Shown in pieces: positions 1 through 5,855 of a DNA stretch of 11,468 nt. This DNA comes from an uncultured Clostridia bacterium. GTDB lineage: Bacteria; Bacillota; Clostridia; Lachnospirales; Lachnospiraceae. Every line of letters begins with the position of its first letter. Position 1 is the stretch's first letter. Location: the NCBI GenBank assembly GCA_947178015.1, contig CAMWWW010000042.1, positions 1 to 11,468 on the forward strand, given 5' to 3'. Position numbers and translations under genes: made by a program. The notes under the pieces are model-generated. The model was not told the DNA's origin. It was given only the letters and a program-made list of their open reading frames with translations, and searched no databases.

Positions 1-14
1 TCATCACTATTTGT

Positions 15-34
15 GCCGCCAACTGAAAGGCGGC
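15..34 (+). promoter_or_regulatory. GC-only hairpin just before the recombinase start
   Basis: GCCGCC (15-20) and GGCGGC (29-34) form a perfect 6-bp GC stem around an 8-base loop. It sits 3 bases before the ATG at 38 and 15 before the preferred ATG at 50. No T-tract follows, so it is not a normal terminator. It could reduce translation of the recombinase or be the tail of an upstream structure. Only the left edge is visible, so function is unknown. Confidence 0.35.
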
Positions 35-49
35 GGAATGGAGATTTTT

Positions 50-1525
50 ATGAAAAATGGCGCCTTATACATCCGAGTCAGCACTCATTTGCAGGATGAG
101 CTCTCACCTGATGCTCAAAAGCGACTTCTGCTGGATTATGCAAAAGCAAATGATATTATCGTATCAGAAGAATATATCTTCGAAGAAAAAGGCATTTCTG
201 GGAAAAAGGCAGATAAGCGGCCTCAGTTCCAGCAGATGATCGCGCTTGCCAAAATGAAGCCTACTCCATTTGACATTATTTTAGTATGGAAATTCTCTCG
301 CTTTGCGAGAAACCAAGAAGAATCTATTGTATACAAATCCTTGTTAAAAAAGCAGGGAATCGATGTTATGAGTGTAAGTGAGCCAGTAGCAGATGGTCCT
401 TTTGGTAGCCTTATTGAACGTATTATTGAATGGATGGATGAATACTACTCTATCCGCCTCTCTGGTGAAGTTATGCGAGGTATGACAGAGAAGGCTCTTC
501 GAGGAGGTTATCAGGCAAGCCCGCCTCTCGGATATCGTATGGAGGTTCCCAAAAGCCCTCCCGTTGTTGTCCCAGAAGAGGCTGCTGCCATTCGCTATAT
601 ATTTGATGCCTATGTCAATCAAAACAAAGGCATTTTTGAGATAGCCCGCTCCCTAAACGATATGGGATTTGAAACACAGAGACACAAACCGTTCGAACGC
701 CGTTCTGTAGAATACATACTCCAAAATCCCATGTACTGTGGCCTGCTCAGATGGAACCGGCACTGCAATGAAACAAATGAAATTAAAGATGAATCAGAAT
801 GGATTATCCGTAAAGGAGAGCATCAGGCGATTATTTCAGAAGAGTTATATAATAAGGCGCAAGAACGCTATCATACAGAATACAGGCCAAAAGGAGCACG
901 CCCTTCCAGCACCTATAAACATTGGCTGTCAGGTCTTGTGAAATGTCCCGCCTGTGGCCGCACTATGATAGCAAAGGCAGTAAAATCCTCCGACAAAGTT
1001 CTGTTTTACTTTACTTGTTATGGTTACACCAAAGGAAAATGTGCCGCCAAAACTTCTGTTGCTGCTACTAAATTAGAACCGGCCGTATTAACCTCTATAC
1101 AAGAAGCATTTCAAACAGAATCGTTTTCCTACAGCAATATTATATCTCCCAGACAGCACGAATCCACTTCTGCAGAACAGAAACGCCTTACCGACTTAAT
1201 TCACCGGATCTCCTTTAAAGAGCAGCGCGCACGCGACGCTTACATGAATGGTATTGATACAATAGAAGAATATAAAAAGAATAAAATCAGACTACAAGAC
1301 GAAAAGCAAAGACTGGAAGAAAAGCTTGCTCTTCTCTCTCCTATCAAACAGGATCTCTCTCCTACAGAAATAAGACAGATAATGCAAAAACGCCTAAGAA
1401 GCGTCTATGATGTCCTTTTATCTAACGCTGATATCGCCAAGAAAAACTCTACTCTCAAAAATGTGGTAGAAAAAATTATCTACAACAAAGCAACAGATAC
1501 TGTAAAACTCTATTATTATTCTTAA
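50..1525 (+). CDS. Large serine recombinase (site-specific integrase/excisionase)
   Basis: This enzyme would catalyse integration and/or excision of the element by double-strand cleavage through a 5'-phosphoserine intermediate. The ATG at 50 is preferred: GGAG at 40-43 lies 6 bases upstream and the protein then starts directly with the catalytic-domain strand. An ATG at 38 (AAAGG at 26-30) and a TTG at 11 are also in frame. In the 491-aa protein, residues 5-140 are the resolvase-type catalytic domain, with YIRVS (Ser11 as nucleophile) and WKFSRFARN (80-88). Residues 150-275 match the 'recombinase' DNA-binding domain. A zinc ribbon follows, with CPxC at 299-302 and Cys323 and Cys331. Residues about 375-430 are charged and heptad-like, the coiled coil that controls synapsis and direction in this class. 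The length is normal and there is no frameshift, so it looks active. Relatives include SpoIVCA, SprA and TnpX; which one it is closest to was not determined. Confidence 0.93.
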   Translation: MKNGALYIRVSTHLQDELSPDAQKRLLLDYAKANDIIVSEEYIFEEKGISGKKADKRPQFQQMIALAKMKPTPFDIILVWKFSRFARNQEESIVYKSLLKKQGIDVMSVSEPVADGPFGSLIERIIEWMDEYYSIRLSGEVMRGMTEKALRGGYQASPPLGYRMEVPKSPPVVVPEEAAAIRYIFDAYVNQNKGIFEIARSLNDMGFETQRHKPFERRSVEYILQNPMYCGLLRWNRHCNETNEIKDESEWIIRKGEHQAIISEELYNKAQERYHTEYRPKGARPSSTYKHWLSGLVKCPACGRTMIAKAVKSSDKVLFYFTCYGYTKGKCAAKTSVAATKLEPAVLTSIQEAFQTESFSYSNIISPRQHESTSAEQKRLTDLIHRISFKEQRARDAYMNGIDTIEEYKKNKIRLQDEKQRLEEKLALLSPIKQDLSPTEIRQIMQKRLRSVYDVLLSNADIAKKNSTLKNVVEKIIYNKATDTVKLYYYS

Positions 1526-1527
1526 TT

Positions 1528-1539
1528 TTTTGCGCAAAA
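1528..1539. repeat. 12-bp perfect palindrome at the element/host-gene junction
   Basis: TTTTGCGCAAAA is a perfect palindrome, 3 bases after the recombinase stop codon and about 20 bases before the spore-gene homology resumes. Serine integrase attachment sites are imperfect dyads of roughly 30-50 bp, so this could be part of the hybrid att half-site. It has no loop, so a terminator role is unlikely. The role is inferred from position only. Confidence 0.35.
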
Positions 1540-1947
1540 TTGTATGTTATTACTATACGGATGACACAATGGGGTTCTAAAAGCTTAGGTGATCAAGGGT
1601 ATTCGCCTATTGAGATTATCCGTCATTTCTATGGCCCTGATATGTATATTAACACTGCCGAGCAAATATCTGGCGTTCCCTCCTCATGGCCCGGCTATAA
1701 TTTAACCATAGGCTCGCGCGGCGACAAGGTGCGCCAGATGCAGGAACAGCTTGACGTGATCGCAGAAGTCTATTCTGCCATACCAAGAATCGCTGCGGAT
1801 GGCATCTATGGTCCAATGACACAAAGTGCAGTCAAAGAATTTCAATCGATCTTCGGTCTTCCGCAGAGCGGGGAGGTTGACTTCTCTACATGGTATAAAA
1901 TATCGCAGATCTATGTAGGAATCAGCCGAATTGCTGAATTAAACTAA
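1540..1947 (+). CDS. C-terminal fragment of a SpoIID-like/peptidoglycan-binding spore protein, split at the element junction
   Basis: The fragment opens with MTQWGSKSLGDQGYSPIEII (from the ATG at 1561). This is the C-terminal part of a SpoIID/LytB-type domain, where intact relatives have a Gly-Met-Ser-Gln-Trp-Gly motif. A complete peptidoglycan-binding (PG_binding_1) domain follows, with GSRGDKVRQMQEQL, DGIYGPMTQSAVKEFQ and a final TWYKISQIY. From memory, intact clostridial relatives are over 400 aa and also carry a large N-terminal part, which is absent here. The TTG at 1540 has no ribosome binding site and the residues before Met(1561) look like element sequence, so this is not a natural start. 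The reading frame is intact to the TAA, without decay. It is either an insertion-disrupted gene or the 3' half of a gene rebuilt by excision in the sporulating mother cell. Confidence 0.75.
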   Translation: MYVITIRMTQWGSKSLGDQGYSPIEIIRHFYGPDMYINTAEQISGVPSSWPGYNLTIGSRGDKVRQMQEQLDVIAEVYSAIPRIAADGIYGPMTQSAVKEFQSIFGLPQSGEVDFSTWYKISQIYVGISRIAELN

Positions 1948-2028
1948 GTCTCTTTTCGTAAACAGTTCAGGCACCCCTAAACTTTACCTCTTTTCAAAGA
2001 ATAGAATAACTGCAAATAAAAACTGTTG

Positions 2029-2057
2029 TTTACATTCTTCTCTTCCTATAATATAAT
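2029..2057 (+). promoter_or_regulatory. Sigma-A type promoter for the nucleotidyltransferase gene
   Basis: TTTACA (2029-2034) and TATAAT (2052-2057) are separated by 17 bases, a near-consensus housekeeping promoter. A start site near 2064 would give a leader of about 33 bases to the ATG at 2097. A second, overlapping TATAAT lies at 2047-2052 but would have only 12 bases of spacer. Confidence 0.75.
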
Positions 2058-2096
2058 AAAGAAAAACTACAAATCATTTCCGTGGAGGGAAAACAA

Positions 2097-3008
2097 ATGA
2101 AAAATAATGTTTTGGTTATTATGGCTGCCGGTATCGGCAGCCGTTTCGGGGGAATCAAGCAGCTTACTCCCGTTGGTCCGGGAGGAGAAATTATAATGGA
2201 ATACTCCATCTATGATGCTATCCGCGCCGGATTTAAAAAGGTTATCTTTATTATCCGCAAGGATATTGAGAAAGACTTTAAGGAAATAATAGGGGACCGC
2301 ATCTCCAAATACATTGAGACGGAATATATCCTTCAGGATCTGGACGCACTTCCCGAAGGCTACCAAAGACCAAAGGACAGAACCAAGCCATGGGGTACAG
2401 GACAAGCCGTGTTAAGCTGTCTTGGAAAACTTGATGCGCCTTTTGCTGTTATTAATGCAGATGATTATTATGGAAAAGAGGGCTTTCAAGTGATTCATGA
2501 CTTTTTGTCCAATCCGGGTGCCTCGGACAAAAAGTATCACTTCTGCATGGCAGGCTTTGTGCTTGGCAACACATTAAGTGAGTTTGGCTCTGTCACCAGA
2601 GGCATTTGTAAGGTGGATGAAAAAGGGAAGCTTGTCGATATTGTGGAGACATCGAATGTCTGCAAAGACGGCTCCCGCGCTTATATTAAGGAAGAGGACG
2701 GACAGCACGACATTGACTTTTCCTGTCCTGTCTCCATGAATATGTGGGGCTTTACACCTGATTTTTTAGAAGAGCTTAAGCATCGCTTTACCGATTTTCT
2801 TGATCAGATGGAAAATCCATTAAAGGCCGAATACTTGCTTCCAGAAGTGGTCGATAAATTAATAAAAGAAGGACTTGCTGAGGTCAGTGTCCTTCATACC
2901 GATGATAAATGGTTTGGTGTTACTTATCAGGAAGATAAGCAGTATGTTATCGATTCTTTCGCTGCCCTCACCAGAGAAGGAATCTATCCTGAACATTTAT
3001 TTCCATAA
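2097..3008 (+). CDS. Sugar-phosphate nucleotidyltransferase-like protein (NTP_transferase family)
   Basis: Members of this Rossmann-like glycosyltransferase-A-fold family join an NTP to a sugar phosphate or similar alcohol phosphate, giving an activated precursor for glycan or lipid synthesis in the cytoplasm. In the 303-aa product the nucleotide-binding loop is AAGIGSRFGGIKQ (10-22), with the conserved Gly, Arg and Lys. PWGTGQA (99-105) and the metal-binding NADDYYG (120-126) follow, then NMWGFTP (215-221) and KWFGVTYQED (271-280) near the C-terminus. The start is the ATG at 2097, with GGAGGG (2084-2089) 7 bases upstream; a GTG at 2082 would lie in the ribosome binding site and is rejected. 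The substrate cannot be told from sequence, and no kinase, epimerase or glycosyltransferase is adjacent. It is probably co-transcribed with the following regulator gene (58-base gap). Confidence 0.87.
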   Translation: MKNNVLVIMAAGIGSRFGGIKQLTPVGPGGEIIMEYSIYDAIRAGFKKVIFIIRKDIEKDFKEIIGDRISKYIETEYILQDLDALPEGYQRPKDRTKPWGTGQAVLSCLGKLDAPFAVINADDYYGKEGFQVIHDFLSNPGASDKKYHFCMAGFVLGNTLSEFGSVTRGICKVDEKGKLVDIVETSNVCKDGSRAYIKEEDGQHDIDFSCPVSMNMWGFTPDFLEELKHRFTDFLDQMENPLKAEYLLPEVVDKLIKEGLAEVSVLHTDDKWFGVTYQEDKQYVIDSFAALTREGIYPEHLFP

Positions 3009-3025
3009 AAATATGTAACTATCCC

Positions 3026-3051
3026 GCGCTGCTTTTGTGACAAAGCAGCGC
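3026..3051. other. Strong hairpin between the nucleotidyltransferase and SARP genes
   Basis: GCGCTGCTTT (3026-3035) pairs perfectly with AAAGCAGCGC (3042-3051) around a 6-base loop. No T-tract follows on either strand, so it is not a standard intrinsic terminator. It ends 7 bases before the ribosome binding site of the next gene (GAGGA, 3058-3062), a position where it could protect the upstream mRNA end, attenuate read-through or affect regulator translation. Confidence 0.55.
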
Positions 3052-3066
3052 AGAAATGAGGAAACT

Positions 3067-4242
3067 ATGTCTCAATCAACGCTTCCAAGCATCCACATTC
3101 GGATGCTTGGAGCCTGCACCATCAACTTTCAAGGACAATCTATCCGTTCCACAGACCATCATTCCAAAAAGCTGTGGATACTTTTCTCTTATATGGTTCT
3201 AAACCGAAACCGCGAGATCTCACAGGATGAATATATTCATTTATTGTGGGAAAAGACTACTAGCAGCAATCCCTCCGGCGCATTGAAAACATTGATGCAT
3301 CGATTAAAAAAACTGTTAAGCACCTTATCCTACCCAGAACCAGTCATCCTGCCATACCATGGCACATATGCATTTAACCCTGCGATTCCTTGTCAAATTG
3401 ATGTAGAAGAGTTTTCCAGCCTATGTCGCGCGGCAGAAATGGAGAAAGATACAACAACTTATCCGAACAGCCTTAAGCATGCCTTAACCCTCTATCAAGG
3501 CGATTTTCTTCCCGATATACGAGAGAATAGCTGGATTTCCTCCCTGAATTCCCAGTATCATGCCTTATATCTGCACTCTGCCCGAACCATGATTGAGCTG
3601 CTCATCAACAAGGAAGCCTATGCTCAGGCTGCTAATCTATGCTGGCAGGTACTGACCCTCACTCCCTATGAAGAGAGCATACACTATCACCTGATTCATT
3701 CTTTATACCTGTCTGGGAGCCAGCAGGCCGCTCTGACTCAGTACAATACCTCAAAGGAGCTGTTTCTCTCTCATTTTTCTCAGCTTCCCTCTGAGCGCTT
3801 TCTAGGGCTATATCAGATTATTTCCGCAGGCACAAATCATGTGGAAACAGATATTGAGCTGATTCAGGACAGCCTGACAGAAAAATCACCCATTGGAACA
3901 TTTTTCTGTGAATATGAGATATTTAAGGAGCTGTATCGGCTAGAAACCCGCGTTGTAAAAAGAACACGTTCCTCCATCTATCTATGCCTGATCACCATCT
4001 CGGAAACCTGTGCAGATAAAAACACATTAAACCAAAGTATGCTGCTTCTTAAAAATGCAATTCTGAGCTCGCTGCGGGCAAGTGATATCTTTTCCCGCTA
4101 TAGCCCATCTCAATATCTATTGTTGGTTCCCGCGCCCAATATGGATGCCATGAAGCAGATACTAAAACGGATCTTTGAACAATATTACAAAAATAAAGAG
4201 GTCCTTAAACCTGAATATGCCATTCGCAAGTTAAAATCATAA
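3067..4242 (+). CDS. SARP/BTAD-type transcriptional regulator with degenerate GGDEF-like C-terminus
   Basis: This is a likely DNA-binding transcriptional activator of the AfsR/SARP type. Residues 8-105 form an OmpR-like winged helix (IHIRMLGACTINFQG at the start, wing at YHGTYAFNP). Residues 110-255 form the bacterial transcriptional activation domain, a TPR-like helical region including LTLYQGDFLPD and NLCWQVLTLTPYEESIHYHL. Residues 285-375 look like a degenerate GGDEF domain: charged helix, IYLCLITI strand, AILSSLRASDIFSRY, then SPSQYLLLVP where an active enzyme has GGDEF-LLLLP. The GGDEF signature is absent, so no diguanylate cyclase activity is expected; the tail may sense a ligand or dimerise. 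The start is the ATG at 3067 with GAGGA close upstream; a GTG at 3037 lies inside the hairpin and is rejected. The 3' end overlaps the convergent gene by 6 bases. Target genes are unknown. Confidence 0.82.
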   Translation: MSQSTLPSIHIRMLGACTINFQGQSIRSTDHHSKKLWILFSYMVLNRNREISQDEYIHLLWEKTTSSNPSGALKTLMHRLKKLLSTLSYPEPVILPYHGTYAFNPAIPCQIDVEEFSSLCRAAEMEKDTTTYPNSLKHALTLYQGDFLPDIRENSWISSLNSQYHALYLHSARTMIELLINKEAYAQAANLCWQVLTLTPYEESIHYHLIHSLYLSGSQQAALTQYNTSKELFLSHFSQLPSERFLGLYQIISAGTNHVETDIELIQDSLTEKSPIGTFFCEYEIFKELYRLETRVVKRTRSSIYLCLITISETCADKNTLNQSMLLLKNAILSSLRASDIFSRYSPSQYLLLVPAPNMDAMKQILKRIFEQYYKNKEVLKPEYAIRKLKS

Positions 4243-5073
4243 AGCAATATCCACCGTACTTCCAACGACTGCAGCTGCCTGCTCTGCTGCACTTCCTGAG
4301 AATTCCATGGAAAGCGACGCATCAGCTGCACCGGAAGAATCGGCTGGAGCAGCCGATGCACTTTGCTCTGCCTGTACTCTTGCCTGCTCTCTATTTAGCT
4401 CCTCCAAAGAAGCTTTCAGCCTCATAATTTCACTGCTGTCCACAGAATAGCCCTCATCTTTCAAAATGGAAAGCCTGCCTTTTATATATTTCATATTCGC
4501 CTCGTTGACCTTACCGCGCTCATTGTTTCGATTCCACTTCTTTTTCTGTGCAAGCTCCACCCAATCCTTTTTCTCAGCGATCGCTTCCAGTGCCTCCTGC
4601 CTTGCTATCTCCTGTTTAATCTGTTGTTCCTTTCGCTCAATTTTCTGTCTTGTCTCTATCTTTCTTACCATATCTTCGCTGCCATTTTTTCTCTCCAGCT
4701 TTTTCTTCTGAATCTCTTCCTCCTTAAGATTCTGTACCTTCTTCGAGGCGCACTGCACCATGCGCCTTGCATGGATTATCGCATTGGTTATCTCCCGTTC
4801 GTTATATTGACCCGTGGACTGGCTGCGCCTTAATACGCCGAGCTTGCTCCTCGCACTTGCCAATACATTAGCTGCGCTGCTGAGCTTGGATGCTCGCAAA
4901 ATCTGCTGCGAAATCTCTCTGTGATTATAATTTAACTTCTTTTTCTTTGTATTCTTATTGGATGATTTCCGCACGCGAGAAGCACCTATTCCACTCGTTT
5001 CCTCCTTCTTTTTTGCTCTTTCCATATATGTATTCGCCAAGTTTGACATAGTATTGTTATCTATGGTATTCAT
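4237..5073 (-). CDS. Conserved hypothetical Lys/Glu-rich coiled-coil protein, unknown function
   Basis: I recognise no enzymatic domain. The 278-aa product has a basic N-terminus (KNTKKKK near 40), then two similar helical units: YNHREISQQILRAS (49-62) and YNEREITNAIIHAR (90-103). Each is followed by a basic, Ala-rich helix, which suggests an internal duplication. Residues 115-205 are a long Lys/Glu/Gln-rich coiled coil with a conserved-looking NNERGKVNEANMKYIKGRL segment. The C-terminal 45 residues are Ala/Ser-rich and probably disordered. There is no signal peptide or membrane segment, so it is probably cytoplasmic. The ATG at 5073 is chosen because AAAGGGGG (5088-5081) lies 7 bases upstream; a longer frame from 5145 would run through the ribosome binding site. 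Similar proteins are recalled from Lachnospiraceae. Its own promoter and a structured leader lie upstream. Confidence 0.8.
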   Translation of the reverse strand: MNTIDNNTMSNLANTYMERAKKKEETSGIGASRVRKSSNKNTKKKKLNYNHREISQQILRASKLSSAANVLASARSKLGVLRRSQSTGQYNEREITNAIIHARRMVQCASKKVQNLKEEEIQKKKLERKNGSEDMVRKIETRQKIERKEQQIKQEIARQEALEAIAEKKDWVELAQKKKWNRNNERGKVNEANMKYIKGRLSILKDEGYSVDSSEIMRLKASLEELNREQARVQAEQSASAAPADSSGAADASLSMEFSGSAAEQAAAVVGSTVDIAL

Positions 5074-5099
5074 ACATAATCCCCCTTTCTGCCGGTCTT

Positions 5100-5267
5100 T
5101 TACTAGAGTACGTCCAAAAAATACTTTCTGCCAAAAGTCCGACACAATTTGTAAAAGACTTGCGCCAAATAAGGGCTGAAGAATAGGCTTAAGTCAACCA
5201 AATTTGGTTTCAATATCACACAAAGTAGGACATGCAGCAAGAATACCTTTTAACCGCACTCTAGTAA
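5100..5267 (-). ncRNA. Possible structured 5' leader of the coiled-coil gene
   Basis: On the minus strand the expected transcript begins with TTACTAGAGTGCG (5267-5255). A matching CGTACTCTAGTAA (5112-5100) lies just before the ribosome binding site. These pair over 13 bp with one G-U wobble and enclose about 140 bases, as the closing stem of a riboswitch or attenuator would. The enclosed region also holds the 14-bp palindrome AACCAAATTTGGTT (5196-5209) and two copies of GGCAGAAAG (minus strand; plus positions 5085-5093 and 5124-5132), one overlapping the ribosome binding site. It matches no riboswitch class I can recall. Confidence 0.4.
5196..5209. repeat. 14-bp perfect palindrome in the leader region
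   Basis: AACCAAATTTGGTT reads identically on both strands. It lies in the 231-base gap between the PAP2 and coiled-coil genes, downstream of the inferred start of transcription. It could be a repressor operator acting as a roadblock, or part of an RNA fold. Confidence 0.45.
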
Positions 5268-5274
5268 TACTTTA

Positions 5275-5283
5275 ATTATATCA
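5275..5283 (-). promoter_or_regulatory. Extended -10 promoter for the coiled-coil gene
   Basis: On the minus strand TGATATAAT is a perfect extended -10 (TG-N-TATAAT). The -35 region at 17 bases spacing is only a T-run (5303-5298), which is common when an extended -10 is present. Transcription would start near 5268, exactly at the outer edge of the long-range stem. Confidence 0.5.
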
Positions 5284-5304
5284 TCGGCAAAACAGGGAAA
5301 AAAT

Positions 5305-5832
5305 TTAATGTCTTTGTCGTAAAAAATAGCTTGCCATATATGCCGCCGCCATGCCGCCCATAATTCCGCCTATCACATCCGTCGGATAATGTACCCCGAC
5401 ATAAAGCCTTGACAGTGCGATCATTCCTGCAAGAATCAGCGCGCATATACCAAAGACCTTTGGCATCGTTCTGTAAACGCTAACCGCTGCCGCAAACGAA
5501 CTTGCCGTATGACCAGAGGGAAAGGAAAAGTCCCGCGGTGCCGGAATTAAGGGAATCAATCCTTCCACCACCTCATAGGGTCTTGTTCTCGAAAATACAT
5601 GTTTTAGTATCATATTATTAAGGAGCAAGGACAACAACAAAGAAAACAACAAAAGCAAACCTGCTCTCCTGCTTTTTTCGAAAAAAAGCAGGAGCACACC
5701 AAGAAACAGCCAAATCGCGCCGCGATCTCCCAGATGTGTAATTGCCTTAAAAAAATCGTCCAATATCGGATTTCTTATAGAATCCTGTAAAAATAATAAA
5801 ATCCTACCATCCATTATAAACAAATCTGTCAT
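5305..5832 (-). CDS. PAP2-family membrane lipid phosphatase (BcrC/UppP-like)
   Basis: This is an integral membrane acid phosphatase of the PAP2 family; close relatives recycle undecaprenyl pyrophosphate for cell-wall synthesis or act on phosphatidate/phosphatidylglycerophosphate. All three signatures are present in the 175-aa protein: KHVFSRTRP (77-85, the KX6RP motif), PSGH (105-108) and SRLYVGVHYPTD (141-152, with catalytic His148 and Asp152). Hydrophobic segments at about 40-51, 57-72, 112-120, 126-140 and 153-170 fit the usual multi-span fold. The start at 5832 has AAAGGAGG just upstream (3 bases of spacing from its end). It lies 23 bases after the M56 gene, so it is very likely in the same operon and under BlaI-type control. 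The exact lipid substrate is not determined. Confidence 0.9.
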   Translation of the reverse strand: MTDLFIMDGRILLFLQDSIRNPILDDFFKAITHLGDRGAIWLFLGVLLLFFEKSRRAGLLLLFSLLLSLLLNNMILKHVFSRTRPYEVVEGLIPLIPAPRDFSFPSGHTASSFAAAVSVYRTMPKVFGICALILAGMIALSRLYVGVHYPTDVIGGIMGGMAAAYMASYFLRQRH

Positions 5833-5855
5833 ATTCCTCCTTTATCCCATAGACC

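Larger units (their letters stand above)
1..1560 (+). mobile_element. Right-hand end of an integrated serine-recombinase element (partial, cut by window edge)
   Basis: A large serine recombinase gene ends 35 bases before the point where a truncated spore-type gene begins (about 1560). Large serine integrases usually lie next to one attachment site of their element, and a host gene that starts abruptly mid-domain marks the other side of that site. The rest of the element, and its left junction with the missing 5' part of the host gene, would lie to the left of the window. The exact crossover position is inferred from where similarity to the SpoIID/peptidoglycan-binding family resumes, not from a seen direct repeat. 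Confidence 0.6.

Noticed and set aside
1958..2033. Inverted repeat GTAAACAGTT ... AACTGTT-GTT-TAC around the nucleotidyltransferase promoter
   Set aside because: The right arm carries a 3-base insertion, the arms are about 53 bases apart, and no T-tract follows; too weak to call an operator or terminator.
5074..5145. Longer N-terminus for the coiled-coil protein starting near 5145
   Set aside because: The extension would be translated through a strong AAAGGGGG site placed ideally for the ATG at 5073.
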